64,000 nt of DNA from Palsa-506 sp963836355 (GTDB taxonomy: Bacteria; Actinomycetota; Actinomycetes; Streptosporangiales; Streptosporangiaceae). Both the position numbers and the translations under genes were made by a program. The DNA is taken from assembly GCA_963836355.1 (NCBI GenBank), contig CAWIJO010000009.1, forward strand, positions 62,001 to 126,000. The letters run 5' to 3'. Below, one piece after another: positions 7,989 to 16,363 of this stretch. Position 1 is the stretch's first letter; every line of letters starts with the position of its first letter. The notes under the pieces are model-generated. The model was not told where the DNA came from, searched no databases, and was given only the letters and a program-made list of their open reading frames with translations.

Positions 7989-8747
7989 TTACTGCATTCG
8001 CACCGCGGTGACCGCGAGCGTGGTGTAGTCCATGGTGAAGTGACCGCCGAGTGCGTCGACGGCTTTGCCGACGGCGTCGAGGATCGAGGCAGTCTGGTCA
8101 GGGGCGAGCTGGGTGAGGCCGCCGGTAGTGGGCAGCAGGTCCAGCCATTGGTCGCGGGTGTAGGTCTGTTGCCAGTCGAACTGCCATTGTTCGGGTTCGC
8201 GGAAGTGTCTGGTCGTCTGGATCGTGTCGGCGACCTTGGCATACATGGTTTGGTAGGTCTGCAGCAGCCGGCGGGCGGGTAGTTCGGCCAGGGGCGAATC
8301 CGGTGCCGCGGCGCGCAGGGCTGCGGCGGAAGGTTCGGCGATCTCGAGGGGCGGCTCGAACATGTGGCTGAAGATCGCCAGGAGACCTTGCGGGCGCAGC
8401 AGCGCGGCGGCTTTGGCGGGGCCGACGACGGGGTCGATCCAGTGCCAGGCCTGTGCGGCGATCACGGCGTCGAAGGTGCGGTCCTCCGGCTGCCACGCCT
8501 CGAACGTCGCCACCTCCACCGGCACGCCCGTGGCACGCGCGAACTCGGCCATCCGGGCGTCCGGCTCGACCCCCAGCACCGTGCAGCCGGCGGCTTGGAA
8601 CTGGCGCGCGGCGATACCGGTTCCGCAGCCGACGTCGAGCACCTCACTGCCTGGGCTGCCCTCGACGATGCGCGCGACCAGCGCGGCGGGATAGCGCGGT
8701 CGCGCCCGGTCGTATCGCCGCGCGTCCACCCCGAAGGATTCGGCCAT
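7989..8747 (-). CDS. Class I SAM-dependent methyltransferase
   Basis: A 252-residue Rossmann-type methyltransferase. The N-terminal MAESFGVDARRYDRARPRYP, SAM motif I VLDVGCGTGIAARQF, and the later AAQAWHWIDP block place it with the widespread small-molecule methyltransferases of this subfamily. I place the start at the ATG at 8747 because the characteristic N-terminus begins there. A GTG at 8810 would extend it but lies inside a palindromic operator. It is divergent from a TetR regulator, and the two operators between them indicate repression by that protein. The substrate is unknown; a ligand-induced detoxification or modification role is plausible. Confidence 0.82.
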   Translation of the reverse strand: MAESFGVDARRYDRARPRYPAALVARIVEGSPGSEVLDVGCGTGIAARQFQAAGCTVLGVEPDARMAEFARATGVPVEVATFEAWQPEDRTFDAVIAAQAWHWIDPVVGPAKAAALLRPQGLLAIFSHMFEPPLEIAEPSAAALRAAAPDSPLAELPARRLLQTYQTMYAKVADTIQTTRHFREPEQWQFDWQQTYTRDQWLDLLPTTGGLTQLAPDQTASILDAVGKAVDALGGHFTMDYTTLAVTAVRMQ

Positions 8748-8802
8748 CTGGCGGGCGGCGTGCAATGCAGGCGCGGGCGGTAGGGGCTGCTCCGAAGGTA
8801 GA

Positions 8803-8840
8803 GTGGGCACACGCCCACGCTAAGTGGGCACGCGCCCACT
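8803..8840. promoter_or_regulatory. Twin palindromic TetR operators
   Basis: Two near-identical palindromes lie in the divergent promoter region: GTGGGC-ACAC-GCCCAC (8803-8818) and AGTGGGC-ACGC-GCCCACT (8823-8840). Their centres are 21 bp apart, two helical turns, so bound dimers would lie on the same face. They sit between the methyltransferase start at 8747 and the TetR start at 8885, as expected for a repressor that controls both genes. Confidence 0.75.
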
Positions 8841-8884
8841 AGCAAGTGCATCACGCGATCGAGTGTCTTCGGGAGGTGGAGCGA

Positions 8885-9481
8885 GTGCCGACCGGGGTGC
8901 AGCTGCGCGACGCGCGGCAACAGCTGTTCGACGCGGCCGAACGCGTGTTGCTACGTGACGGCGCGAGCGCACTCACCAGCCGCGCCGTCACCGAGGAAGC
9001 CGGCTGCGCCAAGGGCGTTCTGCACCGGCATTTCACGGACTTCGACGCCTTCCTCACCGACCTCGTGCTCGACCGAGCTGCCCGGCTCGAGGCGTCCACG
9101 ACGCGACTGCGCGAGTCTGTCGGCTCGGCCACGATCGTAGAGAATCTGACCGTCGCGCTGACCGGGTTCTTCGGACCGGTGCCCGCCGCAATCGTTCCTC
9201 TCATCACGTTCCGCGACCGGCTCCGGACTCGGCTTCGGCAAGCCACTCCGGGAGGCGGAATCGCCATTCTCGGTCAAGCCACGGCTGCGATCTCCGCCTA
9301 CCTCGCAGCCGAGCGCAACCTCGGCCGAATCACGACCTCCGCTGACCTCGACTCCCTCACGCTTTCCCTCGTCGGCGGCGGCCACCTCCTCACGACCGCA
9401 CAGCAGCCCGGACCGCCATCGGACGAAGAGGTCGAACGGCTCGTCGCAGCCGTCATCACCCCCGTAGCCGCCGTCCCGTAA
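8885..9481 (+). CDS. TetR-family repressor of the divergent methyltransferase
   Basis: A 198-residue TetR regulator. The N-terminal HTH runs through RQQLFDAAERVLLRDGASALTSRAVTEEAGCAKGVLHRHFTDFDAFLTDLV (about residues 9-60). The variable C-terminal ligand domain follows, with a PSDEEVERLVAAVI helix at the end. The GTG at 8885 has a GGGAGGTGG site upstream; the earlier ATG at 8846 lies too close to the operators and lacks one. The twin palindromes at 8803-8840 are its probable sites, giving autoregulation plus control of the methyltransferase. The inducer is unknown. Confidence 0.87.
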   Translation: MPTGVQLRDARQQLFDAAERVLLRDGASALTSRAVTEEAGCAKGVLHRHFTDFDAFLTDLVLDRAARLEASTTRLRESVGSATIVENLTVALTGFFGPVPAAIVPLITFRDRLRTRLRQATPGGGIAILGQATAAISAYLAAERNLGRITTSADLDSLTLSLVGGGHLLTTAQQPGPPSDEEVERLVAAVITPVAAVP

Positions 9482-9688
9482 GTCCAACCGGCTGCGCTGA
9501 TGACGGACGCAGTCGACAGGCTTTGAGGACCACTCTCCCCAAGCGGATCGGCGTACGGTGCCTACATGAGGGGAGGAACCTGGTGCCGAGGACCAGTCCT
9601 CAACGCTTTCCGTTGTGCGATACCGGTGGGCCACCGATAACCGCTGGTCACGGACCGTTGGATCAGGCTCGATGCGGACGCCTGCCGT

Positions 9689-9991
9689 TCACCACTCGTC
9701 GAGAAGCGCGTCGTAGACCTCGAGGGAGGTGGCAGCGATGAGAGCGGTCAAGCGGTCGAGCCGTGCCTCTCCGACAGCCGGAACAAACACAATTCCGCGA
9801 CGGTTCACGTTGACTCCTGCGGACTCCACGATCCGCTCCGCCCGATCGAGCCACCCGGAAGGGCGACCGGCGAGGCCAACTGCGGTCCCGCCGTCGTCGA
9901 TCGTCAGCTTGTCACCGCGTCGTCGGACGCGAACCACCACCGGCTCGGACGAGCCGTAGGTCTTGCCGGTGTGAAGGGCCTCCAACGTCAC
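9689..9991 (-). CDS. Small conserved hypothetical protein
   Basis: A 100-residue protein beginning MTLEALHTGKTYGSSEPVVVRVRRRGDKLTIDDGG. The alternating beta strands, a WLDRAERIVE helix and a C-terminal ATSLEVYDALLDEW helix give it a compact alpha/beta appearance. The composition is balanced and unlike a shadow frame. It has no recognised catalytic motif, and its neighbours give no functional clue. Its start faces a dispersed palindromic repeat copy at 10098 and the divergent SH3 gene. I do not recognise the family. Confidence 0.6.
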   Translation of the reverse strand: MTLEALHTGKTYGSSEPVVVRVRRRGDKLTIDDGGTAVGLAGRPSGWLDRAERIVESAGVNVNRRGIVFVPAVGEARLDRLTALIAATSLEVYDALLDEW

Positions 9992-10097
9992 AGCAACAGC
10001 GTGCCACCGCGGTTGCGGCGAAGCGAACTACTTACCTGCCTGTCAGCCGGGCGCGGGATCGGCGCCACCCGGGTGCCCCGTCGGCGGTCCGTAGACG

Positions 10098-10135
10098 GAT
10101 CCCGTACTGTCACGCTCCGCGTGACGATCCCTGTG
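10098..10135. repeat. Dispersed palindromic repeat, copy 2
   Basis: This 38-bp segment (GGATCCCGTACTG-TCACGCTCCGCGTGA-CGATCCCTGTG) matches the copy at 7219 with a few single-base differences. Its centre, TCACGCTCCGCGTGA, folds into a hairpin. Here it sits between divergent genes, so a terminator role is less likely than at the first copy. It resembles a short REP-like interspersed element. Confidence 0.5.
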
Positions 10136-10192
10136 CGGTCCGCACTCGACCGTTCCTAGCCGCGGTGGCTGGGAGTGGGTGAGGATCGCATC

Positions 10193-10537
10193 ATGCGCAT
10201 GGTCGTGGCGAGGGTGGCACATCAGATCCCGGAGCGGTCGCCGCTACATCTGGCGGTCGGGCAGCGCGTGGAGGTCGGCGACCGAGATACCGAGTGGCCC
10301 GAGTTCGTGTTCGTCAACGCCGCGAACGGCTGCGGATGGGTGCCGGCCCGGCACCTGTCCGCGTCCTCCGGGTCCGCGATCGTGGTAGCGGCGTACGACA
10401 CCACCGAGTTGCCGACACAAATCGGTGAACGGCTGGAGGTCGTCGCCGAAGATCTGACCAGCGGCTGGTTCTGGTGTCGCTCGCCCGGGGGCCGTGAGGG
10501 TTGGGTGCCGATCAAGACGCTCGATCCCAGCGACTGA
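10193..10537 (+). CDS. Tandem SH3-like domain protein
   Basis: A 114-residue protein built of two repeated SH3-like units. Each has a strand pattern of the type ...G.RVEV.....EWPEFVFV....GCGWVPARHL (first) and ...GERLEVVAEDLTSGWFWCRSPGGREGWVPIKTL (second). The duplicated W-V-P motif close to the end of each unit is the bacterial SH3 hallmark. There is no signal peptide, so it probably acts in the cytoplasm. The ATG at 10193 follows a GTGAGGA site; a GTG at 10175 is the alternative. Similar short proteins occur in actinobacteria without assigned function. Confidence 0.72.
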   Translation: MRMVVARVAHQIPERSPLHLAVGQRVEVGDRDTEWPEFVFVNAANGCGWVPARHLSASSGSAIVVAAYDTTELPTQIGERLEVVAEDLTSGWFWCRSPGGREGWVPIKTLDPSD

Positions 10538-10593
10538 CCATCCGCCAAGCGGCGCTCCGCAAAGGGATCGACCTCATCCCACTGGGGGACGTC

Positions 10594-11343
10594 ATGTCTG
10601 GACTGTTGATCGGATACGCCCGCGTGTCCACCGAGGAGCAGGACCTCACCGCGTAGCGCGACGGGCTGGCCGCGCTCGGTGTCGAGGCGTCCCGCATCTA
10701 CGTCGATCACGGACTGACCGGCACCAACCGGGAGCGGCCCGGCCTCCGGGAGGCACTGTGCGTGCCGTGCCGGCGACACGCTCGTGGTCACCAAGCTCGA
10801 CCGGCTGGCCCGCTCGCTGCCGGATGCGCGGGCCATCGCCGAGGACTTGACCAAGCGCAAGGTGCGGCTCAGCCACGGCGCATCCGTCTACGACCAGTCG
10901 GCCGGCTGCTGTTCAATGTGCTGGCGATGGTGGCCGAATTTGAGGCCGACCTCATCCGATCCAGGACTCGCGAGGGCATGCGCGTCGCGAAGGCCAAGGG
11001 CCATCTGCGTGGCAAGCAGCCCAAGCTCAATCCCCGCCAGGAAGCGCACCTGGTTGAACTGCTGCACAGCGGCGAGTACACCACCGCCGAGCTCCGCGAC
11101 CTGTTCGGCGTGGCCCGCTCCACAGTCTACCGAGCCGTCGTCCGGAGCAAGACCGCCGGTACCGCTCGGGCTACTGCCACATCGCCGCGTCCGGCATCAC
11201 GTCCGGTCGTCCACACCGACAACGCACCGCCGGATATCTACCGACCGCGGCACGGCGCGCTGAGTGACATTCCGTCGGAGAACCGATGCCGGCCGCGTGC
11301 ACGAGCAGGACGCCCGGACAAGGCGCCTCAACCGGGACGCTGA
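10594..11343 (+). pseudogene. Inactivated serine recombinase (resolvase/invertase family)
   Basis: The start is a good resolvase N-terminus (LLIGYARVSTEEQDLTA), with the catalytic serine in ARVST. A TAG then interrupts the frame at 10654-10656, exactly where family members usually have glutamine (TAQRDGL), so a CAG-to-TAG change is likely. The protein continues with YVDHGLTGTNRERPGLREAL. It next shifts frame by one for the GDTLVVTKLDRLARSLPDARAIA segment (about 10770-10890) and shifts back for FNVLAMVAEFEADLIRSRTREGMRVAKAKG and the C-terminal HTH (TTAELRDLFGVARSTVYRAV). The two frameshifts cancel. A dead site-specific recombinase fits decay of a mobile element. Confidence 0.85.
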
Positions 11344-11483
11344 GCATCCGCGTCAGACCTACGGGCGTCGCCGCCGGCTGAGCACGCCAGGCGCCGTAGG
11401 CGGTTCCCCTGTCGGGTTGCCTCGCGATTGTGGCGTCAGCGCATCGACAGCCGACCGGTTCACGGACGTCGTACATTCTTGCG

Positions 11484-12173
11484 ATGGCCGATTTCGTGCT
11501 GATCCACGGGACGACGCAGGCACCGCAGGGATGGGACCGGTTGGCGGCGGCGCTGCATTTGCGTGGTCATCGTGCCATCGCTGTGGATCTGGCCGGTTGC
11601 GATGAGCGCCCGATTGCTGAGTGTGCCGACGCAGTCAGCCAGCAAGCACCCACGGACCTGAACGCGCCGATCGTCGTCGCACACTCCGGGACTGGACCCG
11701 TGCTACCAACGGTGGCCCGGCTGCTCGACGCGCGGAGGCAGGTATGGCTGGCAGCGATCGTCCCGGACGGCCGACGCCCGTTGCTCGAGGAGATCAGGTC
11801 CGCACCCACCGAGATCTTCAATCCCGAGTGGCCGGGTAAGGATCCGACCGCAGATCCCGTTCTGGCCGGCTACTTCCTGTTTCATGACTGTGATCTGGAG
11901 ACATTGCAGTGGGCGCTGAGCACGCTGCGGCTCTTTGCCCCTTCGGCGCTCTACGCGGAGGCAGTGACATTGCTTCCGAGCGTCCCGTCGACCTACGTCC
12001 TCGCCGCGCGGGATCGGACGCTCAGACCGGACTGGTGCCGGCGCGCGGCCCGGCAGCGCCTCGGCGCCGAGGTGATCGAGATCGATGCGGGCCACTGCCC
12101 GCACGTGTCCCGGTCGGAACAGGTCGCCGACCTCCTCGACCGACTGGCCTCGGCGCCGTCCGACCCACCGTAG
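11484..12173 (+). CDS. Alpha/beta hydrolase
   Basis: A 229-residue alpha/beta-fold hydrolase beginning MADFVLIHGTTQAPQGWDRLAAALHLRGHRAIAVDL. The nucleophile serine is in VVAHSGTGP, a relaxed form of the G-x-S-x-G elbow. The acid is probably the aspartate in LAARDRTLRP, and the base is the histidine in IDAGHCPHVS. This set resembles small esterase- or thioesterase-like hydrolases near methylesterase/hydroxynitrile-lyase relatives. The ATG at 11484 begins the first beta strand, so earlier starts are unnecessary. It stands alone after the broken recombinase. The substrate is unknown. Confidence 0.8.
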   Translation: MADFVLIHGTTQAPQGWDRLAAALHLRGHRAIAVDLAGCDERPIAECADAVSQQAPTDLNAPIVVAHSGTGPVLPTVARLLDARRQVWLAAIVPDGRRPLLEEIRSAPTEIFNPEWPGKDPTADPVLAGYFLFHDCDLETLQWALSTLRLFAPSALYAEAVTLLPSVPSTYVLAARDRTLRPDWCRRAARQRLGAEVIEIDAGHCPHVSRSEQVADLLDRLASAPSDPP

Positions 12174-12511
12174 AGAAAGCACCAGCCCGCTCGCCGATCG
12201 CTTACTGGCGATTCCGAACGGTCACCGCTGCATCGGCGAACCGCGGCCGGTGTCGCCGTGCGCCGTTTGGTTGTCGACCTCCTACACCTAGCGATCTCCC
12301 CGCTCATCACCATTACCTACTCCTTCGCCTCGGCCCCTCTCCGCCCATCACCAACCACCAATGGCTTCCCAATCTCCATCTCCTCTGACGCCTCCACTTC
12401 TCCCTTCCATGCGGCACGCATGCTACGAAATTCGGTAGCGGGACGGGCGCAGATCCCTGGCCCCACAAGGGATTCCGTGGTTATCGACGGTTGTTGACGG
12501 AGGTGATTTCG
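12174..12511. other. Intergenic region ahead of the relaxase
   Basis: No protein-coding frame is credible here. A strong ribosome-binding site (GGAGGTGAT, about 12500-12508) precedes the relaxase ATG at 12512. The stretch is less GC-rich than its flanks and is the most plausible place for an origin of transfer next to a MobF relaxase gene. I could not identify a convincing nic inverted repeat by eye. Confidence 0.4.
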
Positions 12512-15037
12512 ATGCACGGTGGCATGAAGGTGTACCGGGGCGCAGCGGCGGCCGCTCGGCACTACGTCGAGGCCGATCGCTCGCGCGCCGACGACTACTA
12601 CCTTGCCGAAGGCAGTGGGGTCGCCATGCAGATCGTGGCCACCCCGGACACCGTCCAGCATCGCACCGACATGGACGGCGAGACCTACGAGCAGTGGGTG
12701 GCCGGGTTCGACGTCGAGACCGGCGCGGCGAAGGGTCGGCTGCGCAATGACGACCAAGGGGTGCGGTTCGTCGAGGTCACGGTTAACGGGCCGAAGACCT
12801 GGTCGCTCGCAGCCGCGTTGCACCCTGAGGTCGCCGAAGCGTATGACGTCGCGCAGATGGCGGCAGCCGAGGAGATCATCGGCTGGCTCGCCGCCCACGC
12901 CACCACCCGGGTCGGGCCGCGCGGGCGGCAGGTGCAAGTGCCGGTCGAGCACATCGAGTCGGCCGTCGTGCGGCACTTCACCTCGAGGGCCGGCGACCCA
13001 CACCGGCACTTGCATCTACAGATCAACGCCAGGGTCTTCGCCGATGGGAAGTGGCGCGGGCTGCACACGGTCGGAGTCCGCGACAGCCTGGAGGCGGTCA
13101 ACGGGATCGGGCACGCAGCGGTGATGACCAACCCGGAGTTCCGCGAGGCGCTTGCGCGGCACGGGTTCACACTCGAAGCCGAGACGGGCGAGGTGGTCGA
13201 GCTGGCGGCGTACTCCGGAGCGTTCAGCGCCCGCGCCAAGCAGATCGAGGCGAACATCGACACCTACGAGGCCAAGTGGCGGGCCGACCACCCTGGCGAG
13301 GAACCCGGACCGGCGTTGCAGCAGGCGTGGGACCGACGGGCATGGGCCGACGCCCGACCGGACAAGGTCGTGCCGACGAGCGGTGGAGAGCTGCGGCAGC
13401 GCTGGGTCGAGGAGCTGCACGAGCTCGGCTACGTCGCACCTGCGCCGAACGCGCCGCTCTGCTCGCTGCGCGCGGGTGCGGTTGATCGCGACGGGGTGGT
13501 CGAGCTGGTCCTCGTCCGCCTCGGCTCCCGTCGCTCGGCGTGGAACGCTGCCGACGCCCGGGGTGAGGTCGAGCGTGTCATCGCGTCGGGCGGTGGAGTC
13601 GTGGACCCAGCCGTGCGCCGCGAGCTGGCAGAGGACCTGACCGCCCGCGTCATCGCCGCATCGCAGCCGTTGCTCGGCCGATCCGACGAGCCTGACCACG
13701 TCCGCACCTTCAGCTCGACGGAGGTGCTGGCCGTCGAATACGAGATCATCGACCGGATCATCGCCCGCGCCGAGGCCGAGTCGATCACCGTCATCGAGGG
13801 CGCGGCCGGTGCCGGCAAGACCGCCCAGCTGGCCGCCACCCGAGAGCAGGCGATCGCCGCCGGCCGTCGGATGGTCGTGGTCACCCCGACGCTCAAGGCG
13901 GCCCAGGTGGCACAGGGCGCGACCGGAGCAGCGTCGTACTCCGCTGCCTGGCTTCTCCATCAGCACGGCTTCCGCTGGGATGAGGACGGCCGGTGGAGCC
14001 GGGTCGAGGCCGAGCCCGACGTCAGGGCCCGGCTGCGACGCGGGGATCTGCTCGTCGTCGACGAGGCGGGCATGGTCGACCAGGACACCGCCCGCGCACT
14101 GCTTCGTCTGGCCGATGGGAGCAAGGCGCTGGTGATACTGGTCGGCGACCGCCATCAGCTTCCCGCCGTCGGTCGAGGTGGGGTGCTGGATCTGGCGATC
14201 AGGTACGCACCCGGTCGGGTGCAGCAGCTCGACGGCGTGCGCCGCTTCGAGGATCCGCGCTATGCCGAGCTGTCGTTGCGAATGCGGACCGGCAGCGCGT
14301 CTGGCGCAGTGTTCGACGAGCTCCTCGCCCGCGGCGAGATCGTCATCCACACCAGCGACGCCGAGCGATCGCGCCGCCTGGCCGCTGAAGCCAGCGTTGG
14401 CAAGCTCGTCGTCGCCGACACCCGCGAGCAGGTGGGCCGGATCAACGCCTTCGCGCACCGGATCCGCAAGGCGACCGGTGAGGTCGACGAGCAGGTGCTG
14501 ACCGCGGCAGGTGAACGGCTCGGCGTCGGCGACACCATCGCGACTCGGCGCAACGACCGCGATGCCGACGTCGCGAACCGCGAGTTGTGGATCGTCGTCT
14601 CGTGCGATCGCGGCGCGCTCACCGTAAGGGGCGAGGCGGGGACTCGTGTGTTGCCGCCCGACTACGTGCGCCGCGATGTGGAGCTCGCCTACGCCACGAC
14701 CGTCTACGGCGCGCAAGGTGCGACGGTTGCGGAGAGCCATCTGCTGGTCGGCGAGCACAGCGGCGCCGCCTCGGCGTACGTCGGGATGACGCGTGGCCGG
14801 GAGCGCAACGTCGCCCATCTCGTCGCTGAGTCCGTCGAGGATGCGCGCAAGCAGTGGTGCGACGTGTTCGCGCGCGATCGTGCCGACCTCGGGCCGGCGC
14901 ACGCGCGGGAGGCTGCGGTCGAGGCGATCGAGCGGTACGGACCGAAGGCACCAAGGCGGCGGGCGGCGCCGCGTCTTCCTGCCGAGTTCGATTCCCGGCC
15001 CGCGGCATCGCCGTCGGCACCGGGCATCGGGTTCTGA
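12512..15037 (+). CDS. traA: MobF-family conjugative relaxase-helicase (TraA/TrwC-like)
   Basis: An 841-residue relaxase that nicks the transfer origin and unwinds DNA for conjugation. The N-terminal TrwC domain (about residues 1-290) starts MHGGMKVYRGAAAAARHYVEADRS. It contains tyrosines in DDYYLAEGSG and the metal-binding histidine triad in GDPHRHLHLQINARV (about residue 160). The C-terminal half is a RecD-like superfamily 1 helicase: Walker A GAAGAGKT (about 430), Walker B LLVVDEAGMVD, LVGDRHQLPAVGRGG, and VYGAQGATV near the end. The ATG at 12512 has a near-perfect ribosome-binding site. No coupling protein or type IV secretion genes are visible, so mobilisation rather than self-transfer is likely. 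Confidence 0.92.
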   Translation: MHGGMKVYRGAAAAARHYVEADRSRADDYYLAEGSGVAMQIVATPDTVQHRTDMDGETYEQWVAGFDVETGAAKGRLRNDDQGVRFVEVTVNGPKTWSLAAALHPEVAEAYDVAQMAAAEEIIGWLAAHATTRVGPRGRQVQVPVEHIESAVVRHFTSRAGDPHRHLHLQINARVFADGKWRGLHTVGVRDSLEAVNGIGHAAVMTNPEFREALARHGFTLEAETGEVVELAAYSGAFSARAKQIEANIDTYEAKWRADHPGEEPGPALQQAWDRRAWADARPDKVVPTSGGELRQRWVEELHELGYVAPAPNAPLCSLRAGAVDRDGVVELVLVRLGSRRSAWNAADARGEVERVIASGGGVVDPAVRRELAEDLTARVIAASQPLLGRSDEPDHVRTFSSTEVLAVEYEIIDRIIARAEAESITVIEGAAGAGKTAQLAATREQAIAAGRRMVVVTPTLKAAQVAQGATGAASYSAAWLLHQHGFRWDEDGRWSRVEAEPDVRARLRRGDLLVVDEAGMVDQDTARALLRLADGSKALVILVGDRHQLPAVGRGGVLDLAIRYAPGRVQQLDGVRRFEDPRYAELSLRMRTGSASGAVFDELLARGEIVIHTSDAERSRRLAAEASVGKLVVADTREQVGRINAFAHRIRKATGEVDEQVLTAAGERLGVGDTIATRRNDRDADVANRELWIVVSCDRGALTVRGEAGTRVLPPDYVRRDVELAYATTVYGAQGATVAESHLLVGEHSGAASAYVGMTRGRERNVAHLVAESVEDARKQWCDVFARDRADLGPAHAREAAVEAIERYGPKAPRRRAAPRLPAEFDSRPAASPSAPGIGF

Positions 15038-15063
15038 AGCGCGGTTGAGGCACCGGATCGGAT

Positions 15064-16005
15064 TCAGCCCGTTCGCCACAGCCTGATCAGTTGCTCGCCG
15101 ACGTCGAGCCTGTCGTCGTAGGGCTCGACCGTGACGCCGACGACGCATCCGGGTCCGCTCGGCGCAAGCACAACGTTGTGGCCGTTGCCCAAGTCCGCCC
15201 ACCTCCGCGCGAACGCGACTCCAGCGTTCCAGGTTGCCGGGGCGGCCGGGTGCCGGGACGTCGCCAGTTGAGTGGCGAGCCGTTCGGCGATCTTGGCGAC
15301 GGTCGCTGCCGGCTTCATCCCGTCGCCGTCCGCAGTCGGCTCTGGCGGACGCGGGTCGAACCGCGTCCGGATGAACCGGACCCGCGGCTCCTTCGGACCC
15401 GCCGCCCTCACTGGCACTGCTTCGCGCCCGCGGACCCACGCTTCAGGCGTGAACGAGTCGTCTCCTCGGTCAAGGATCCGCGCGGCGTCCGGGTGAGTCG
15501 GCCCCCGCGCGATGACGATCGGCCACTTCCACGCCTCGCGGACCACATCCGGCAGCGCGAGCTCCTCCCACACGTCGACCAGGAGGGGGCCGTCGATCCA
15601 GCGGATCATCTCCTCCGGAGAGCCACCTTGGAGGAGTTGCTCGTAGACGCCCTTGCGCTGCATACGGTCGTGCATGTCCCACTGCCGGACCGGCCCGTCG
15701 CCAAGGAGGTCGGCGAACTCCAAGATCGCGAAACAGTCGGGCGTCTCCACGTTCCAGAGGGTGCTCGGCACCCAGAAGTGCCCGACTCCAGGCGCTTCAT
15801 GCTCGACCCAGTCGATGAGGCGGCGCAGGTTGAGGTCGTATCCCGCGGCTTCCAGGATCCGCCCAGCGACCTTGAGGGTCGGTGACTTCAGACCTCGCTC
15901 GTACGCCGACATCGTCGCCTGCGACGTACCGGATCTGGTGGCCAGCTCAGCCTGCGTCAGACCGCTGGCTCGTCGTGCGACTTCGATCAGGTACGCCCGA
16001 TCCAT
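15064..16005 (-). CDS. XRE-family regulator with a large C-terminal domain
   Basis: A 313-residue protein. The first 65 residues form a Cro/CI HTH (MDRAYLIEVARRASGLTQAELATRSGTSQATMSAYERGLKSPTL...). The rest contains a tryptophan-rich segment (HFWVPSTLWNVETPD) and DDSFTPEAWVRG, without a domain I recognise. Large XRE proteins of this type occur in actinobacterial integrative elements and beside toxin genes. It ends close to, and converges with, the relaxase gene and is divergent from the excisionase-like gene, with a 106-bp intergenic region. A role in controlling that element is likely. The ATG at 16005 begins the HTH; longer upstream frames are rejected. Confidence 0.75.
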   Translation of the reverse strand: MDRAYLIEVARRASGLTQAELATRSGTSQATMSAYERGLKSPTLKVAGRILEAAGYDLNLRRLIDWVEHEAPGVGHFWVPSTLWNVETPDCFAILEFADLLGDGPVRQWDMHDRMQRKGVYEQLLQGGSPEEMIRWIDGPLLVDVWEELALPDVVREAWKWPIVIARGPTHPDAARILDRGDDSFTPEAWVRGREAVPVRAAGPKEPRVRFIRTRFDPRPPEPTADGDGMKPAATVAKIAERLATQLATSRHPAAPATWNAGVAFARRWADLGNGHNVVLAPSGPGCVVGVTVEPYDDRLDVGEQLIRLWRTG

Positions 16006-16111
16006 CTCTCGACGATATCCGATCGAACGTATTTGGCGCTCTGTGCGGCACGGCCCTAACACCTACCTGTCGCCCACGATCCTCGCGGGCCAACGCCTGA
16101 CAGGAGGAACC

Positions 16112-16360
16112 ATGAACAGCAACACCCACGACGTCCCCTTCCACGCTCGCCACGACGACGAACTGGTCACGCTCGATGACGTCGCCGAGATCCTGCGGAC
16201 ACCGGTCAACACCGTTCGCTGGTGGCGCCAGGAGGGCACCGGGCCGGAGTTCTTCAAGATCGGCCGGCGCCTCTACACGACCGTCGGCGACCTGCGGACC
16301 TTCATCCGCACCCAGCGCCTCGCCTCCCAGCCCGTGCTCGGCAAGCCGAAGGCGGTGTGA
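16112..16360 (+). CDS. Excisionase/AlpA-like helix-turn-helix protein
   Basis: An 82-residue protein with a MerR-type winged helix used by excisionases: LVTLDDVAEILRTPVNTVRWWRQEGTGPEFFKIGRRLYTTVGDLRTFI (about residues 21-67). Proteins of this size and pattern direct excision or regulate integrase genes in actinobacterial integrative elements. The ATG at 16112 has a CAGGAGGA ribosome-binding site. The next small gene begins four bases after its stop, so they are co-transcribed. No integrase is visible nearby; the only recombinase in the window is broken. Confidence 0.8.
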   Translation: MNSNTHDVPFHARHDDELVTLDDVAEILRTPVNTVRWWRQEGTGPEFFKIGRRLYTTVGDLRTFIRTQRLASQPVLGKPKAV

Positions 16361-16363
16361 GCC

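Noticed and set aside
10654..10656. TAG read as a recoded amino acid in the recombinase
   Set aside because: Two further frameshifts in the same gene show ordinary decay; nothing supports suppression.
13016..15439. An 807-codon open frame on the minus strand opposite the relaxase
   Set aside because: It is arginine/alanine-rich, has no motif and mirrors the codon bias of the plus-strand relaxase gene, which has clear domains.
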